Shown: one piece after another, positions 26,481-36,819 of the stretch
How positions within the stretch are numbered: position 1 is the first letter of the stretch
Layout of the letters: each line of letters begins with the position of its first letter
Source of the DNA: Caballeronia sp. SBC1
Lineage (GTDB): Bacteria > Pseudomonadota > Gammaproteobacteria > Burkholderiales > Burkholderiaceae
Direction: 5' to 3'
DNA length: 64,000 nt
NCBI RefSeq assembly: GCF_011493005.1
Contig: NZ_CP049157.1
Location: 992,001 to 1,056,000 of the forward strand
Translations under genes and position numbers: made by a program
The notes under the pieces: model-generated
Databases searched by the model: none
What the model was told of the DNA's origin: nothing
Seen by the model: only the letters and a program-made list of their open reading frames with translations

Positions 26481-27029
26481 CTAAGCGTTGATGTATTCGT
26501 CGGTGGACAGCATCGTTGCATAGGCGAAGCCCAGCGCTGCCATGAACGCAGCATGCACGTGCGCGGCAGGAACTTTAACGCCGCCGAATTCCATGTCGAG
26601 CGTTGCAACGGCATCATGTATGACCGTCGCCTTGTAGCCAAAGTCGACAGACGCCCGGGTGATGGCATCGACACACATGTGGCTCATTGCACCGGCGATC
26701 ACCACTTCTTCAATGCCGCTGGTGTCCAGAATGTTCTTGAGATCGGTGTCACGAAAGGCGTTGATTTGATGCTTCAAGACGACGTGTTCTCCTTCCTTAT
26801 TGGTCACTTGTGGAGCGATCGCGGCGCCTTCCGAACCTGCGACGAAAAACACCGCGTCGCTTTTCGGAGACTCATGGCGAACGTGCACGACGAGATGCCC
26901 GGCAGCACGTGCTGATTGAAGAAGGCGCGCCGCGTTGGCGGCAGCGGCCTCGATGCCCGTCAAGGTCCATTTCCCACCGGGGAAGTAATCGTTTTGCAGG
27001 TCCACGATGATGAGTGCACGCTTGGTCAT
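26481..27029 (-). CDS. Isochorismatase-family cysteine hydrolase
   Basis: 182 residues. The catalytic triad of the family is visible: Asp in IIVDLQNDYF, a central Lys in VVLKHQINAF, and Cys in GAMSHMCVDAITRA. Close relatives hydrolyse amides such as nicotinamide or act as hydrolases of unknown substrate. AGGAG sits 6 bp before the ATG at 27029, so this start is preferred to the ATG at 27035. It diverges from a GlxA-type regulator; pairing of isochorismatase-like hydrolases with GlxA regulators is common, which suggests control by that gene. Confidence 0.8.
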   Translation of the reverse strand: MTKRALIIVDLQNDYFPGGKWTLTGIEAAAANAARLLQSARAAGHLVVHVRHESPKSDAVFFVAGSEGAAIAPQVTNKEGEHVVLKHQINAFRDTDLKNILDTSGIEEVVIAGAMSHMCVDAITRASVDFGYKATVIHDAVATLDMEFGGVKVPAAHVHAAFMAALGFAYATMLSTDEYINA

Positions 27030-27142
27030 GTCCATCTCCTGATAGTTGCGAGAAACGCGATCGCTCTCTGAGACTCAAGAGTAAGCTTGCGCGATGGTTT
27101 CGCGAATTGGCAGGACTGACAAAAAGCGAGGTAAAACTGACA

Positions 27143-28123
27143 ATGGCAAAGAAAATAGCCCCCGTCGAGATAGCACTGCTGATATATCCGGGGTGCCAGC
27201 TTGCCGCCGTTCATGGGCTGACAGACTTATTCCACATTGCTGAGCGCTTATTTCAGCGGTCAAATCAGCGATCCAAAGATGTTGAACATCCGATGCTCAG
27301 GGTGAGCCACGTTCAGTTTGACGCTGGTAGCTCTTCTCCACCCTGGGCAGATAGCGCACCTGATTTCGTGATTGTTCCGCCCTCGCTCGACGGGCTGCCC
27401 ATCGGCGATGCTTTCGCTCCTATCGTGACATGGTTGAAGGACTGTCATGCGAGAGGCGCGGTGCTGGCGTCGGTTTGTGTCGGGACGTTTCTACTCGCAC
27501 AGACCGGACTGCTCGCGAGACGCTCCGCGACAACGCATTGGTCGCAGACGCAGCTTCTCGCGGAGAGCTTTCCCGAGATCCACGTCGATGGTGACAAGCT
27601 CCTGATCGACGATGGTGACATTCTCACCGCCGGAGGCTTGATGGCATGGCCCGATCTGGGGCTCAGGATAGTCGACCGTCTGCTCGGTTCTGCCGCGATG
27701 GTTGCGACTGCCCGTTTTCTTTTAGTCGATCCCCCTGGACGCGAGCAACGTTACTACAGTGCCTTCTCTCCGAAGCTCAATCACGGCGACAAAACGATTC
27801 TTGAAATCCAGCACTGGTTACAGAAGGACAGTACCCGCCAGCCGACAATTGCTTTGATGGCTCAGCGCGCCGGGTTAGAAGAGAGGACATTTCTTCGTCG
27901 ATTTCAAAAGGCGACCGGTCTTCGCCCGACAGAGTATTGCCAGCATCTTCGGGTCGGCAAAGCACGTGAGATGCTCGAAACGAGCCAACAGTCGTTTGAC
28001 CAGGTCGCCTGGAAAGTCGGTTACGAAGATGCCGGATCATTCCGCAAAATCTTTGTAAGGCTTACAGGACTGTCTCCAGGGGATTACAGGAAGCGCTTTC
28101 GCACGCAAAGCCAAGACGCGTAG
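27143..28123 (+). CDS. GlxA family AraC-type regulator with DJ-1/PfpI domain
   Basis: 326 residues. The N-terminal DJ-1/PfpI-like domain (about residues 5-170) keeps the nucleophile-elbow region ASVCVGTFLLAQTGLL, followed by RSATTHW. The C-terminal AraC HTH pair (about 215-320) contains ERTFLRRFQKATGLRPTEY and VGYEDAGSFRKIFVRLTG. GlxA-like proteins are regulators; the DJ-1 part probably senses a ligand and is not an active amidase. The ATG at 27143 gives the normal family start. It is divergent from the cysteine hydrolase and probably controls it. Confidence 0.8.
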   Translation: MAKKIAPVEIALLIYPGCQLAAVHGLTDLFHIAERLFQRSNQRSKDVEHPMLRVSHVQFDAGSSSPPWADSAPDFVIVPPSLDGLPIGDAFAPIVTWLKDCHARGAVLASVCVGTFLLAQTGLLARRSATTHWSQTQLLAESFPEIHVDGDKLLIDDGDILTAGGLMAWPDLGLRIVDRLLGSAAMVATARFLLVDPPGREQRYYSAFSPKLNHGDKTILEIQHWLQKDSTRQPTIALMAQRAGLEERTFLRRFQKATGLRPTEYCQHLRVGKAREMLETSQQSFDQVAWKVGYEDAGSFRKIFVRLTGLSPGDYRKRFRTQSQDA

Positions 28124-28483
28124 CCGATTCTGCAACAAACCTGGCCGAGAGACGTCCGTGCGCTAGTCCGCGTGCCAGCGAACGTCCGCGATCACGAAGG
28201 TCGAACGCTCCTCGCGACACAGGGAGGACCTTATCCGTGGCTCTGACCTGCCCCCATAGAAGAAGCACGGAGAAGTGAGACGCACGGTTAAGAGTATTCA
28301 GAAAAGGCTGCGACCATAGAAGCAATTCCCGCCTTTAAGCGGCGGAAATTCCGTGGTCGTGTCGCTTTATTCGTATGATGTTTCTTAGTTTTGATTGCGA
28401 TGAATTGCTATCGCTTCGTTGGGAAATAGAGCGGTATTCGCCATTCCCTTCGAGAAAAATTAAGAACAAGAGCCTGAGAGAAT
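28124..28483. other. Intergenic stretch with a hairpin and an AT-rich part
   Basis: About 360 bp. A near-perfect hairpin (10-bp arms, 28324-28333 with 28341-28350, 7-nt loop) lies here. The following ~130 bp is clearly richer in A and T than the surroundings. No gene is supported. Confidence 0.4.
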
Positions 28484-28783
28484 ATGAAAATAAGAAGCAA
28501 CCAAGGTACTGGCATTCACGCAGGGAAAATTGTTTCCTTCGTGAACGGCAAGAGGGTTTTTGTCCATGTACGTTCGTCGCTTGAAACACATGCCTTGGAC
28601 GATATTGCGCCCAGTCAAAACCAGAGCTTGCTCACCGTTTCGATCGATAACGCGCAAAAAATAGCAGATCACGTGAGTGAGCCCTTCGCCCACGCAAAAC
28701 CAGACGACGTTGTAGTTCTACTTTGTGCAAGCGACGAAACCCGTACGGCGGCCCTCGCCGTACTAGGTTTACAAGAACGTTAA
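28484..28783 (+). CDS. Small hypothetical protein in an AT-richer patch
   Basis: A 99-residue, probably cytoplasmic protein preceded by GAGAG about 5 bp before the ATG. The C-terminal part (PDDVVVLLCASDETRTAALAVLG) looks like a folded alpha/beta segment. No family is recognised and there is no signal peptide or membrane segment. Its 5' half is less GC-rich than the neighbouring genes, which hints at recent acquisition. Its stop overlaps that of the convergent SGNH hydrolase gene by 3-4 bp. Confidence 0.45.
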   Translation: MKIRSNQGTGIHAGKIVSFVNGKRVFVHVRSSLETHALDDIAPSQNQSLLTVSIDNAQKIADHVSEPFAHAKPDDVVVLLCASDETRTAALAVLGLQER

Positions 28784-29958
28784 ACGAAGAGCGCGCCACC
28801 GCCGCTGAACGCGAGTTTAGCGAACCGTTCGCCAATGCGGCGGTGCGCGGGCCCATCCGGGTGAAGTTGATCGGGAAGCGGCAAATCGGCGAAATCTGGT
28901 TGACCGTAGAGCTCCAATCCGTCGAGATAACGCAGATGGGGATCGTCGGCCGTCCGCTGCTGCACGATGCGTCGCAATTCCTCCCGGATGATGGTCAGCG
29001 TCAACTTTCCAGCCTTGCGCTCGGCCGGGTCACCCGTTGCCCGAAATGACACTTTCCCTGCGGCCAGCGCAGTGAGATCGAATGCGCCGGGGCCGGGCGT
29101 ATCTTCATGAATCGGGCAGTAGAGCGGCGAGATGACCAGCAGCGGCGTGGTCCGATGGCCTTCGCGGATAGTGTCGAGGAAGCCATGCACCGCGGGCGTA
29201 AAGGCACGCAGCCGCATCAGATCGGTGTTGACAAGGTTGATGCCGATCTTGAGGCTGATCAGGTCAGCAGGCGTGTCTCGCATGGCTCGGGCCGTGAAGG
29301 GGTCGAGTAGCGCGCTTCCCCCGAAGCCGAGATTGATCAGCTCCACGTCGCCGAGAGAGGCGGCGAGAGCCGGCCAGATTGACGTGGGGCTGTCTGCATT
29401 GGAGCCATGGCTGATCGAGCTGCCGTGGTGCAGCCAAACCTTTCGACTGTTGCCGGCAACAGGCTCGATGCGGGCGTTGGTACGCAGCGCGACAAGCTCC
29501 GTGGTTTCGTTGTGTGGCAGCCATATCTCGACTTTCTTGTCATGGCCGGGCAAGCCGGTGAACCGGAGGGTAGCAACCGGGCCAGAGCGTTTCGAAGCCG
29601 TGCCGGTGGCCATGTCGATCGTCACGATATCTCCCCCGACCGCGCTGCTCTGGCGAACGAGGCGGCCATCGACGAGCAGGTCATACACGCCGGCCGGCCG
29701 AGGCGCGACACCCGCGTAGATGTACCGTGTCGGCAGGACATCAATTTCGATATCTGTCGCCAGCGTGTGGAAAACCAGTCGTACTCCTGAGGGTTGCGAC
29801 TCGGCCATCGCCAACTGAGGATCCGTGCACTGAGCGCGAGCCCGAGCGGGCAGACGGTGCGGCATCACCCCACGGTCGGTTTGTTCGAGCTCGAGGGCGC
29901 CACGCAGGAACTCCGGGCTAATGGGAGTAGCGCTCCAGATGCACGGGTCGTTCGTCAT
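28780..29958 (-). CDS. SGNH/GDSL-type hydrolase
   Basis: 392 residues. An N-terminal beta-rich domain (about residues 40-165) precedes the SGNH hydrolase domain. The nucleophile serine is in HHGSSISHGS (about residue 180). The oxyanion Gly/Asn blocks follow (LGFGGSALLDPF, then KIGINLVN), and the Asp-His pair is in LPDQLHPDG near residue 370. Relatives are esterases or acetyl-hydrolases acting on carbohydrates or lipids. There is no signal peptide, so it is probably cytoplasmic. It stands alone between dgdA and a small hypothetical gene. Confidence 0.75.
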   Translation of the reverse strand: MTNDPCIWSATPISPEFLRGALELEQTDRGVMPHRLPARARAQCTDPQLAMAESQPSGVRLVFHTLATDIEIDVLPTRYIYAGVAPRPAGVYDLLVDGRLVRQSSAVGGDIVTIDMATGTASKRSGPVATLRFTGLPGHDKKVEIWLPHNETTELVALRTNARIEPVAGNSRKVWLHHGSSISHGSNADSPTSIWPALAASLGDVELINLGFGGSALLDPFTARAMRDTPADLISLKIGINLVNTDLMRLRAFTPAVHGFLDTIREGHRTTPLLVISPLYCPIHEDTPGPGAFDLTALAAGKVSFRATGDPAERKAGKLTLTIIREELRRIVQQRTADDPHLRYLDGLELYGQPDFADLPLPDQLHPDGPAHRRIGERFAKLAFSGGGALFV

Positions 29959-30224
29959 GTGATCGATAGCAAGTTGAGAGCATGCGATTTTACCAAGCTG
30001 CCGGCGCTAGAACGACCATCAACCGACAACGATCATTCGTTGCAGCTAAGCGAACGATTCATTTGGAGTCGACCCCGGCCGTTCGACATTGGACCGGGTT
30101 CGGCCATAACTCGTGCTTCCATGCACAAAAATGAATGGCCGCTGAATGGCGGAGTTCTGCCGCTCGGCCCGCCTCGACCAATGACAGACGGTGGTCTCAT
30201 GGCATTCGCAACTGGCATTGCGTG

Positions 30225-31568
<1,344 letters not shown>

Positions 31569-31643
31569 TTAATGTAGGCGAACCAAGCCGGTGAGTGGAA
31601 ATGAAAAGTTGTGATGTCTGCCATTCGAGGAGCTGATGCCATC

Positions 31644-32516
31644 ATGTTGCAGCTGGATTTCGATTTGCTCAGGACGTTCGTCGCAATAGCGGATGCCGGA
31701 TCGCTCACGCGCGCGGCAGCGGAAGTTGGCCGCACGCAATCCGCGATCAGCATGCAGCTCAAGAGGATTGAAGAGATCGTCGATGGCGCGGTGCTCGTGC
31801 GTACCGCACGCGGCGTGGAGCTGACGTCGCGCGGAGATCGACTTTTGTCGCACGCCCGAAGTCTCGTCCGGGCGCACGACGAGGCATTGGTCGACGTGAC
31901 CGGTCGTGGACTCACTGGCTCGATTCGGCTCGGATGTCCGGAGGACTATTGCACTGAGTTCCTTCCGGTCGTGCTACGCGCGATAGCGGCGCAGCATCCG
32001 CGGGTCGCACTGGAGGTCGTATGTGCGCCTACGCCCTTGCTTGAAAAAATGCTCGATGCACGTCGCTTGGATGTGGCATTGGTATCGCTCGCGCCGGAGG
32101 GGAATTCGGAGCGGGTGATTCGCTGGGAGGACCTGGTGTGGATCGCGTCGCGGGACTTCTACCCACCAAGCGATGGTCCCCTTCAAATAGCCTTGTCGGT
32201 GCCTGAAACGCTCGACCATCAGGCGGCGCGGCGTGCGCTTGAATGCGCCAATGTCAGCTACCGCGTGGCTTATGAAAGCGTCAGCAAGGATGGGCTGCTG
32301 GCAATCGTGCGGGCGGGCATAGCAGTCGCCGTGCTGACGCGAGGAGCGGTTCCAGCGGACTTGCGGATCATGCCCGTTGGAGAGATGCTCCCGCCGCTTC
32401 CGCATGTTGGCATTGCCGTTGTTTCGTACTCGGGTACGGTTGATTCGCTTCTTGTGGAGAGTGTGAAGGAGCTCATGACCCGCACCTTGAAAACGATATC
32501 GCCGCCTTCGTCCTGA
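31644..32516 (+). CDS. dgdR: LysR family regulator, probable DgdR
   Basis: 290 residues from the ATG at 31644, with GAGGAG 11 bp upstream. The N-terminal HTH (FDLLRTFVAIADAGSLTRAAAEVGRTQSAIS, in blocks LLRTFVAIAD and AAAEVGRTQSAISMQLKRIE) is canonical. The C-terminal domain is the LysR substrate-binding fold. It is divergent from dgdA with 111 bp between starts, matching the known dgdR-dgdA pair, in which DgdR represses the decarboxylase gene until 2-methylalanine is present. The symbol rests on this arrangement rather than on sequence recall of DgdR itself. Confidence 0.7.
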   Translation: MLQLDFDLLRTFVAIADAGSLTRAAAEVGRTQSAISMQLKRIEEIVDGAVLVRTARGVELTSRGDRLLSHARSLVRAHDEALVDVTGRGLTGSIRLGCPEDYCTEFLPVVLRAIAAQHPRVALEVVCAPTPLLEKMLDARRLDVALVSLAPEGNSERVIRWEDLVWIASRDFYPPSDGPLQIALSVPETLDHQAARRALECANVSYRVAYESVSKDGLLAIVRAGIAVAVLTRGAVPADLRIMPVGEMLPPLPHVGIAVVSYSGTVDSLLVESVKELMTRTLKTISPPSS

Positions 32517-32902
32517 CGTATTGCGACGCGCTTAATGCTTGCGCGACTTCCGCAGATCGATGTCTTTCGCCTATCCAATGTATTTTTCACATTAATCACA
32601 GCATTGATATAAGGCATCGCGCTTCGCGCCCATTTCCCGGATGAGGCCTCCGGATCCCGCTGTCATTGACAATGCGAACAGCCTTCCAGCTCGAACCGGT
32701 GATGGGTCACGCCACTGCGGATTGATGCATCGAATACATAAAACATAGCAGGAATCATGGGCTACCGCCCCGAGCGGCCAAGGCCTATCTTTAACTTCAC
32801 GAACCGAAACGGCCCGGCGCAGTTCACTAAGCAGCGGCCCAGGTGCGATGACCGGTTTCCCGCATGAACGCTTGATCACTCATTCAATCGAGGGCGCATT
32901 CC
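32517..32902. other. Intergenic stretch before the SDR gene
   Basis: About 385 bp. One minus-strand open frame (32592-32879) lacks family features and a clear ribosome-binding site. I see no regulatory repeat. Confidence 0.35.
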
Positions 32903-33658
32903 ATGAAACTCACAGGTAATACCATCTTCATTACCGGCGGCGGCTCGGGTATTGGCCGAGGCCTCGCCGAGGCGCTGCACAAGCTTGGCAACAAGGTCAT
33001 CATTGCGGGCCGGCGGCGCAGTCATCTCGACGCGGTCATCGCGGTCAACCATGGCATGGAGGCGGTCGAACTCGACATCTCCGATCCCGCGAGTATTGAA
33101 CGGGTGGCAGCGAAGCTAATTGCCGATCACCCTGACCTCAACGTGCTGATCAATAACGCGGGCGTCATGCAACCGGATGCAGTCGGCGGAAAGATCGACG
33201 ACGCGCTGATGGTCTCCCACGTGACGACCAACCTGATGGGCCCGATGCGAATGACATCCGCGCTGATCGACCATCTCAAGACCAGAAGCGACGCCGTCGT
33301 GGCCTACACCAGTTCCGTCCTGGGCTTCGTGCCAATGGCGGTGACGGCGGTCTACTCATCCACCAAGGCGGCGCTGCATTCCTACGCGCTGTCACAACGC
33401 TTCATGCTGCAGGACACGACGGTTCGCGTGCTGGAGATCGCGCCACCCTGGGTTCGTACCGAACTGATGAACAGTGAGGAGGCCGAAATGGCGATGCCGC
33501 TCGATCAGTTTATCGATGAAACGATCAAGGTCCTCGGCACGGATGCGAACGAGATTCTGGTCGAAGCGGCTAGACCAATGCGAGCGAACGTGGGGCCGGG
33601 CGAGCACGACTTCGTCAATAGTTTCAATACACAGGCGAAGGCAATATTTGGAAGTTGA
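32903..33658 (+). CDS. Short-chain dehydrogenase/reductase (DltE-like)
   Basis: 251 residues of classical SDR type. The cofactor motif TGGGSGIGRGLA is at about residue 11, the NNAG motif at about residue 88 (LINNAGVMQ), the catalytic serine in AYTSSVLG, and the Tyr-Lys pair in YSSTKAAL. AGRRR after beta-2 suggests an NADP(H) preference. It resembles DltE-like oxidoreductases, whose substrates are largely unknown. It is followed convergently by the LysR gene of the Old Yellow Enzyme pair. Confidence 0.8.
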   Translation: MKLTGNTIFITGGGSGIGRGLAEALHKLGNKVIIAGRRRSHLDAVIAVNHGMEAVELDISDPASIERVAAKLIADHPDLNVLINNAGVMQPDAVGGKIDDALMVSHVTTNLMGPMRMTSALIDHLKTRSDAVVAYTSSVLGFVPMAVTAVYSSTKAALHSYALSQRFMLQDTTVRVLEIAPPWVRTELMNSEEAEMAMPLDQFIDETIKVLGTDANEILVEAARPMRANVGPGEHDFVNSFNTQAKAIFGS

Positions 33659-33785
33659 TTCCCGCGGCCAAAGAGAACCTGAGCGGAGCATGTCCGGTCG
33701 CGTTGGCAGACTCTGTCATCGGACTGGGCATTAGACCCACGTGGCAACCGCGCGAGCTCACGCCCGGCGCCACGCCTTGCTCGAT

Positions 33786-34682
33786 CTAGATTTGCAGATT
33801 CGCGCTGACATAGTCGATAAAGACACGCAGCTTGGGCGAGGCGTAACGGCTTGCCGGCCACAAGATCCAGAAGGTGACGGTCTGGTCCATGAAATCATCC
33901 AGCACGATTTGCAACGCACCGCTCGCCAAGGCATCTCGCACGAGGAAGGTTGGAAGGAGGGTCAAGCCTTTATCCTGAAGCGCAAGATAGGCCAGGACTT
34001 CAACGGTGTTGCTGACGAAGGTTTGTGGCAACTCCGGCTCCGCTTCCGATTCAGCGAGCTTAAACGGCCAGCGTTCCAGCTTGCCGGTGACGGGAAACTT
34101 ATGCAGCAAACAGGCGTGCCTGACGAGTTCGGAAGGATGCGCAGGAGCGCCATGTTGCTTGAGATACCCGGTCGAGGCGACCAGCACCTGCGCGCAGGAA
34201 CCCAGGCGCCGCGATATCAATCTTGAGTCGAGCTGCTCGCCCGTGCGAATGACTGCATCGAAGCCCTCTTCGATGATGTCCACCATGCGATCGGAAAAGT
34301 CGACATCGATTTCGATTTCCGGGTATTGCGTCATGAAGCCGTCGAGCACCGGCATGATGAGCCCCGACAGTTGCGGCGTGCTGATACGCAACCTTCCGCG
34401 AGGACTACCCACTGCACCGGACAATTCAGCTTCCGCCGCTTCGACTTCACCCAGGATGCGCCGGCACCGTTCGAGGAACAAGGCGCCTTCGGACGTCAAC
34501 GTGATACTGCGTGTGCTGCGGTGAAAGAGCCGCACGCCGAGACGATCCTCAATGCGCGCAATGCCTTTGCCGACCGCCGACGACGATACGCCGAGCAACC
34601 GTCCCGCCTCGGTGAAACTGCGGGTCTCCGCCACCTGCACAAACATCGAGATACCACTGAGGCTATCCATCGTCATCGCCAC
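33786..34682 (-). CDS. LysR family transcriptional regulator of the alkene reductase
   Basis: 298 residues with an N-terminal LysR HTH (FVQVAETRSFTEAGRLLGVSSSAVG in two blocks: FVQVAETRSFTEA and LLGVSSSAVGKGIARIE) and a substrate-binding domain of the CrgA-like branch (FDAVIRTGEQLDSRLISRRLG region). It is divergent from the Old Yellow Enzyme gene, with the inverted repeat GGACA-N4-TGTCC between them, so it most likely regulates that gene in response to an electrophile. The start could be 34682, 34676 or 34670. Confidence 0.85.
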   Translation of the reverse strand: MAMTMDSLSGISMFVQVAETRSFTEAGRLLGVSSSAVGKGIARIEDRLGVRLFHRSTRSITLTSEGALFLERCRRILGEVEAAEAELSGAVGSPRGRLRISTPQLSGLIMPVLDGFMTQYPEIEIDVDFSDRMVDIIEEGFDAVIRTGEQLDSRLISRRLGSCAQVLVASTGYLKQHGAPAHPSELVRHACLLHKFPVTGKLERWPFKLAESEAEPELPQTFVSNTVEVLAYLALQDKGLTLLPTFLVRDALASGALQIVLDDFMDQTVTFWILWPASRYASPKLRVFIDYVSANLQI

Positions 34683-34699
34683 ATTCCGGGATCAATTAA

Positions 34700-34713
34700 G
34701 GACATATGTGTCC
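34700..34713. promoter_or_regulatory. Inverted repeat GGACA-TATG-TGTCC in the LysR/OYE promoter region
   Basis: Two perfect 5-bp arms with a 4-nt centre lie 17 bp from the LysR start and about 115 bp before the alkene reductase start. It is the likely binding site of the divergent regulator. Confidence 0.45.
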
Positions 34714-34829
34714 GATATATTCGGAACCTTAGCCTATTTTTCTTTTTTCGTTCGGTCCATACACTCTCCTCAAGGTCTAAAAACCCGCTGTTGATCGAAC
34801 TTCAGCAGCCACAGAATCTTGAGGAAATC

Positions 34830-35939
34830 ATGTCCAAACTTCATTCCAGCGTCAAAGTCGGTCCCTATGAATTTTCCCACCGTGTGGTGCTGGCGCCGCT
34901 CACCCGCATGCGCGCCGAAGAAAGCGCCAGGCCCGGTCCGTTGATGGCCGAGTACTACGCGCAACGCACTTCAAAAGGTGGCTTACTGATTGGGGAAGCT
35001 ACCATTGCGGCACCCAACGGCAATGGCTACCTGGGTGCGCCCGGCCTGTACGACGACAGTCAGATTGCCGGCTGGAAACTCGTGACGGAAGCAGTGCACG
35101 CCAAAGGCGGCCGCATCTTCCTGCAGCTCTATCACGCGGGGCGCCAGTCCAACAGCCAATTGCAGCCGGGTGGCGCCGAGCCGGTGGCACCGTCTGCCGT
35201 GCCCCATGGCGGCGTGGCCTACACCGAAGCGGGCTGGGTCCCGAACACACCGAGCCGCGCGCTGACCATCCCCGAGATTGCCGATCTGGTCGAGAGTTTC
35301 CGCGCTGCCGCCATTCGCGGCAAGCAAGCCGGCTTCGACGGCGTAGAACTGCACGCCGCTAACGGTTACCTGTTCGACCAGTTCCTGCAGGACGGCAGCA
35401 ACAAGCGCACCGATCTCTACGGCGGCTCATTCGAAAACCGTGCCCGTTTCCTGATCGAAGCGACTCAAGCCGTGATCTCGGTGTGGGGCAGCGACCGCGT
35501 AGCAGTGCGCCTTGGCCCGAGCGGCACCTGGGGCGATATGTCCGACAGTAATCCGGAAGGTCTCTTCAGCTACGTAGCGGAGGAACTGGCCAAACTGAAC
35601 CTTGCCTATCTGCACCTGATCGAGCCGCGTGTGCTCGGCAATGTGGATGACGACAGCAAGGATCAGAACCCGGTTGCCGCGCAACTGATTCGCAAGCACT
35701 ACAAGGGCATCATCATTGCCGCCGGCGGCTTCAAGGGCAACACGGCCGAAGCCATCTTGCAGGCGGGCGATGCCGATCTGGTCGCATTTGGTCGCGACTT
35801 TATCGCTAATCCCGATCTGCCCGAGCGCCTGCGCCTTCAGCTACCGTTGAATCCGTATGATCGCCCCACCTTCTTTGGCGGCACGGATGTCGGCTATACG
35901 GACTATCCGTTCTATCGCGAGGACCTGGTAGCAGCGTAA
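34830..35939 (+). CDS. Old Yellow Enzyme family alkene reductase (NemA-like)
   Basis: 369 residues, the normal length for an OYE. It has the FMN barrel start VVLAPLTRMRAEE and the substrate-binding pair in AANGYLFDQFLQDGSNKRTD. NADPH-dependent enzymes of this kind reduce activated C=C bonds of enals, enones, maleimides and nitro compounds. GAGG lies 6 bp before the ATG at 34830. The frame is open far upstream, but the extra part is antisense to the LysR gene. The divergent LysR gene suggests induction by electrophiles. Confidence 0.9.
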   Translation: MSKLHSSVKVGPYEFSHRVVLAPLTRMRAEESARPGPLMAEYYAQRTSKGGLLIGEATIAAPNGNGYLGAPGLYDDSQIAGWKLVTEAVHAKGGRIFLQLYHAGRQSNSQLQPGGAEPVAPSAVPHGGVAYTEAGWVPNTPSRALTIPEIADLVESFRAAAIRGKQAGFDGVELHAANGYLFDQFLQDGSNKRTDLYGGSFENRARFLIEATQAVISVWGSDRVAVRLGPSGTWGDMSDSNPEGLFSYVAEELAKLNLAYLHLIEPRVLGNVDDDSKDQNPVAAQLIRKHYKGIIIAAGGFKGNTAEAILQAGDADLVAFGRDFIANPDLPERLRLQLPLNPYDRPTFFGGTDVGYTDYPFYREDLVAA

Positions 35940-36164
35940 GCGGAGCAATGTGATGGGACTCCACTACCATCTGCATTTCCCTTGGCAAATAACCCTCCCG
36001 TTATACAGGGGTGTACCGCAGCGCTTTCGTGATCTCGTTCGCATGCGAAAGTGCAACGTAGCGACAAAAAAATGAAACGCACGGCGGGTGTACAGTCGCA
36101 AATAACGCTCGCGGTTAGCTCGTCCGCCGTCATCCCCGAGCCATCACATTGGAGTCGCTTGTCC

Positions 36165-36707
36165 ATGCAAAATCCAACTGCGTCCGTGACCTCCATTGCG
36201 TTGCCGCCCAGCTCACGCGTGACGCGCATGTACGCGCACCCGAACCTTGCGGACGCCTACACCATCCGCTTGCCGGACAACGCAACCACCGATCCCGAAC
36301 TACTCGCCCGATTCATGTTTTCGCATCAGGCGGCATGGGTTGGAAAGCTCTTGCGAGTACGAGACGCGCTCGTTGCCGGGTTTGGCCTCAAGACAGCGAA
36401 ACACCTGGAGGAATCGGGCCGTTCCGAGCCTGACAAGCACGTCTCCGTTTTCAGGATCTACGAGCGCACCATCGACGAGATTGTCCTGGGCGAAGACGAC
36501 AAACATCTCGACTTCAGGGTGTCGGTGTTTCAGGAGACCAAAGCAGAGGCCGCGGGCGGCGGGCGTTACCTGACGGTATCGACTGTCGTGCGATGCCACA
36601 ATCTGTTGGGACGTACCTACATCCTGCTGATCACGCCGTTCCATGAAATGGTGGTTCGATCAAGCATGCGCCGCGCCGCGCGTATTGGCTGGCCCACTGC
36701 CTCCTGA
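36165..36707 (+). CDS. DUF2867-type hypothetical protein
   Basis: 180 residues from the ATG at 36165, with GGAG 10 bp upstream. Motifs such as YTIRLPDNATTDPELLARFMF, given here as the blocks YTIRLPDN and LLARFMFSH, and the ending LITPFHEMVVRSSMRRA fit the DUF2867 family of small cytoplasmic proteins of unknown function. There is no signal peptide or membrane segment. It is followed 112 bp later by the patatin autotransporter gene, with no evident functional link. Confidence 0.65.
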   Translation: MQNPTASVTSIALPPSSRVTRMYAHPNLADAYTIRLPDNATTDPELLARFMFSHQAAWVGKLLRVRDALVAGFGLKTAKHLEESGRSEPDKHVSVFRIYERTIDEIVLGEDDKHLDFRVSVFQETKAEAAGGGRYLTVSTVVRCHNLLGRTYILLITPFHEMVVRSSMRRAARIGWPTAS

Positions 36708-36819
36708 GCCGGCCCGCGCTTGACGCTTCTCAACACATCGACGCTTGCGCCACAAGATCCGCTTTCGCGGATGCGAAACCATGTAACCTCTCGGTCTTCT
36801 TACTGTCCTGAAGTAGACG

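Noticed and set aside
34326..34829. N-terminal extension of the alkene reductase
   Set aside because: The upstream part of the frame is antisense to the LysR gene, and the ATG at 34830 has an ideal ribosome-binding site and gives normal family length.
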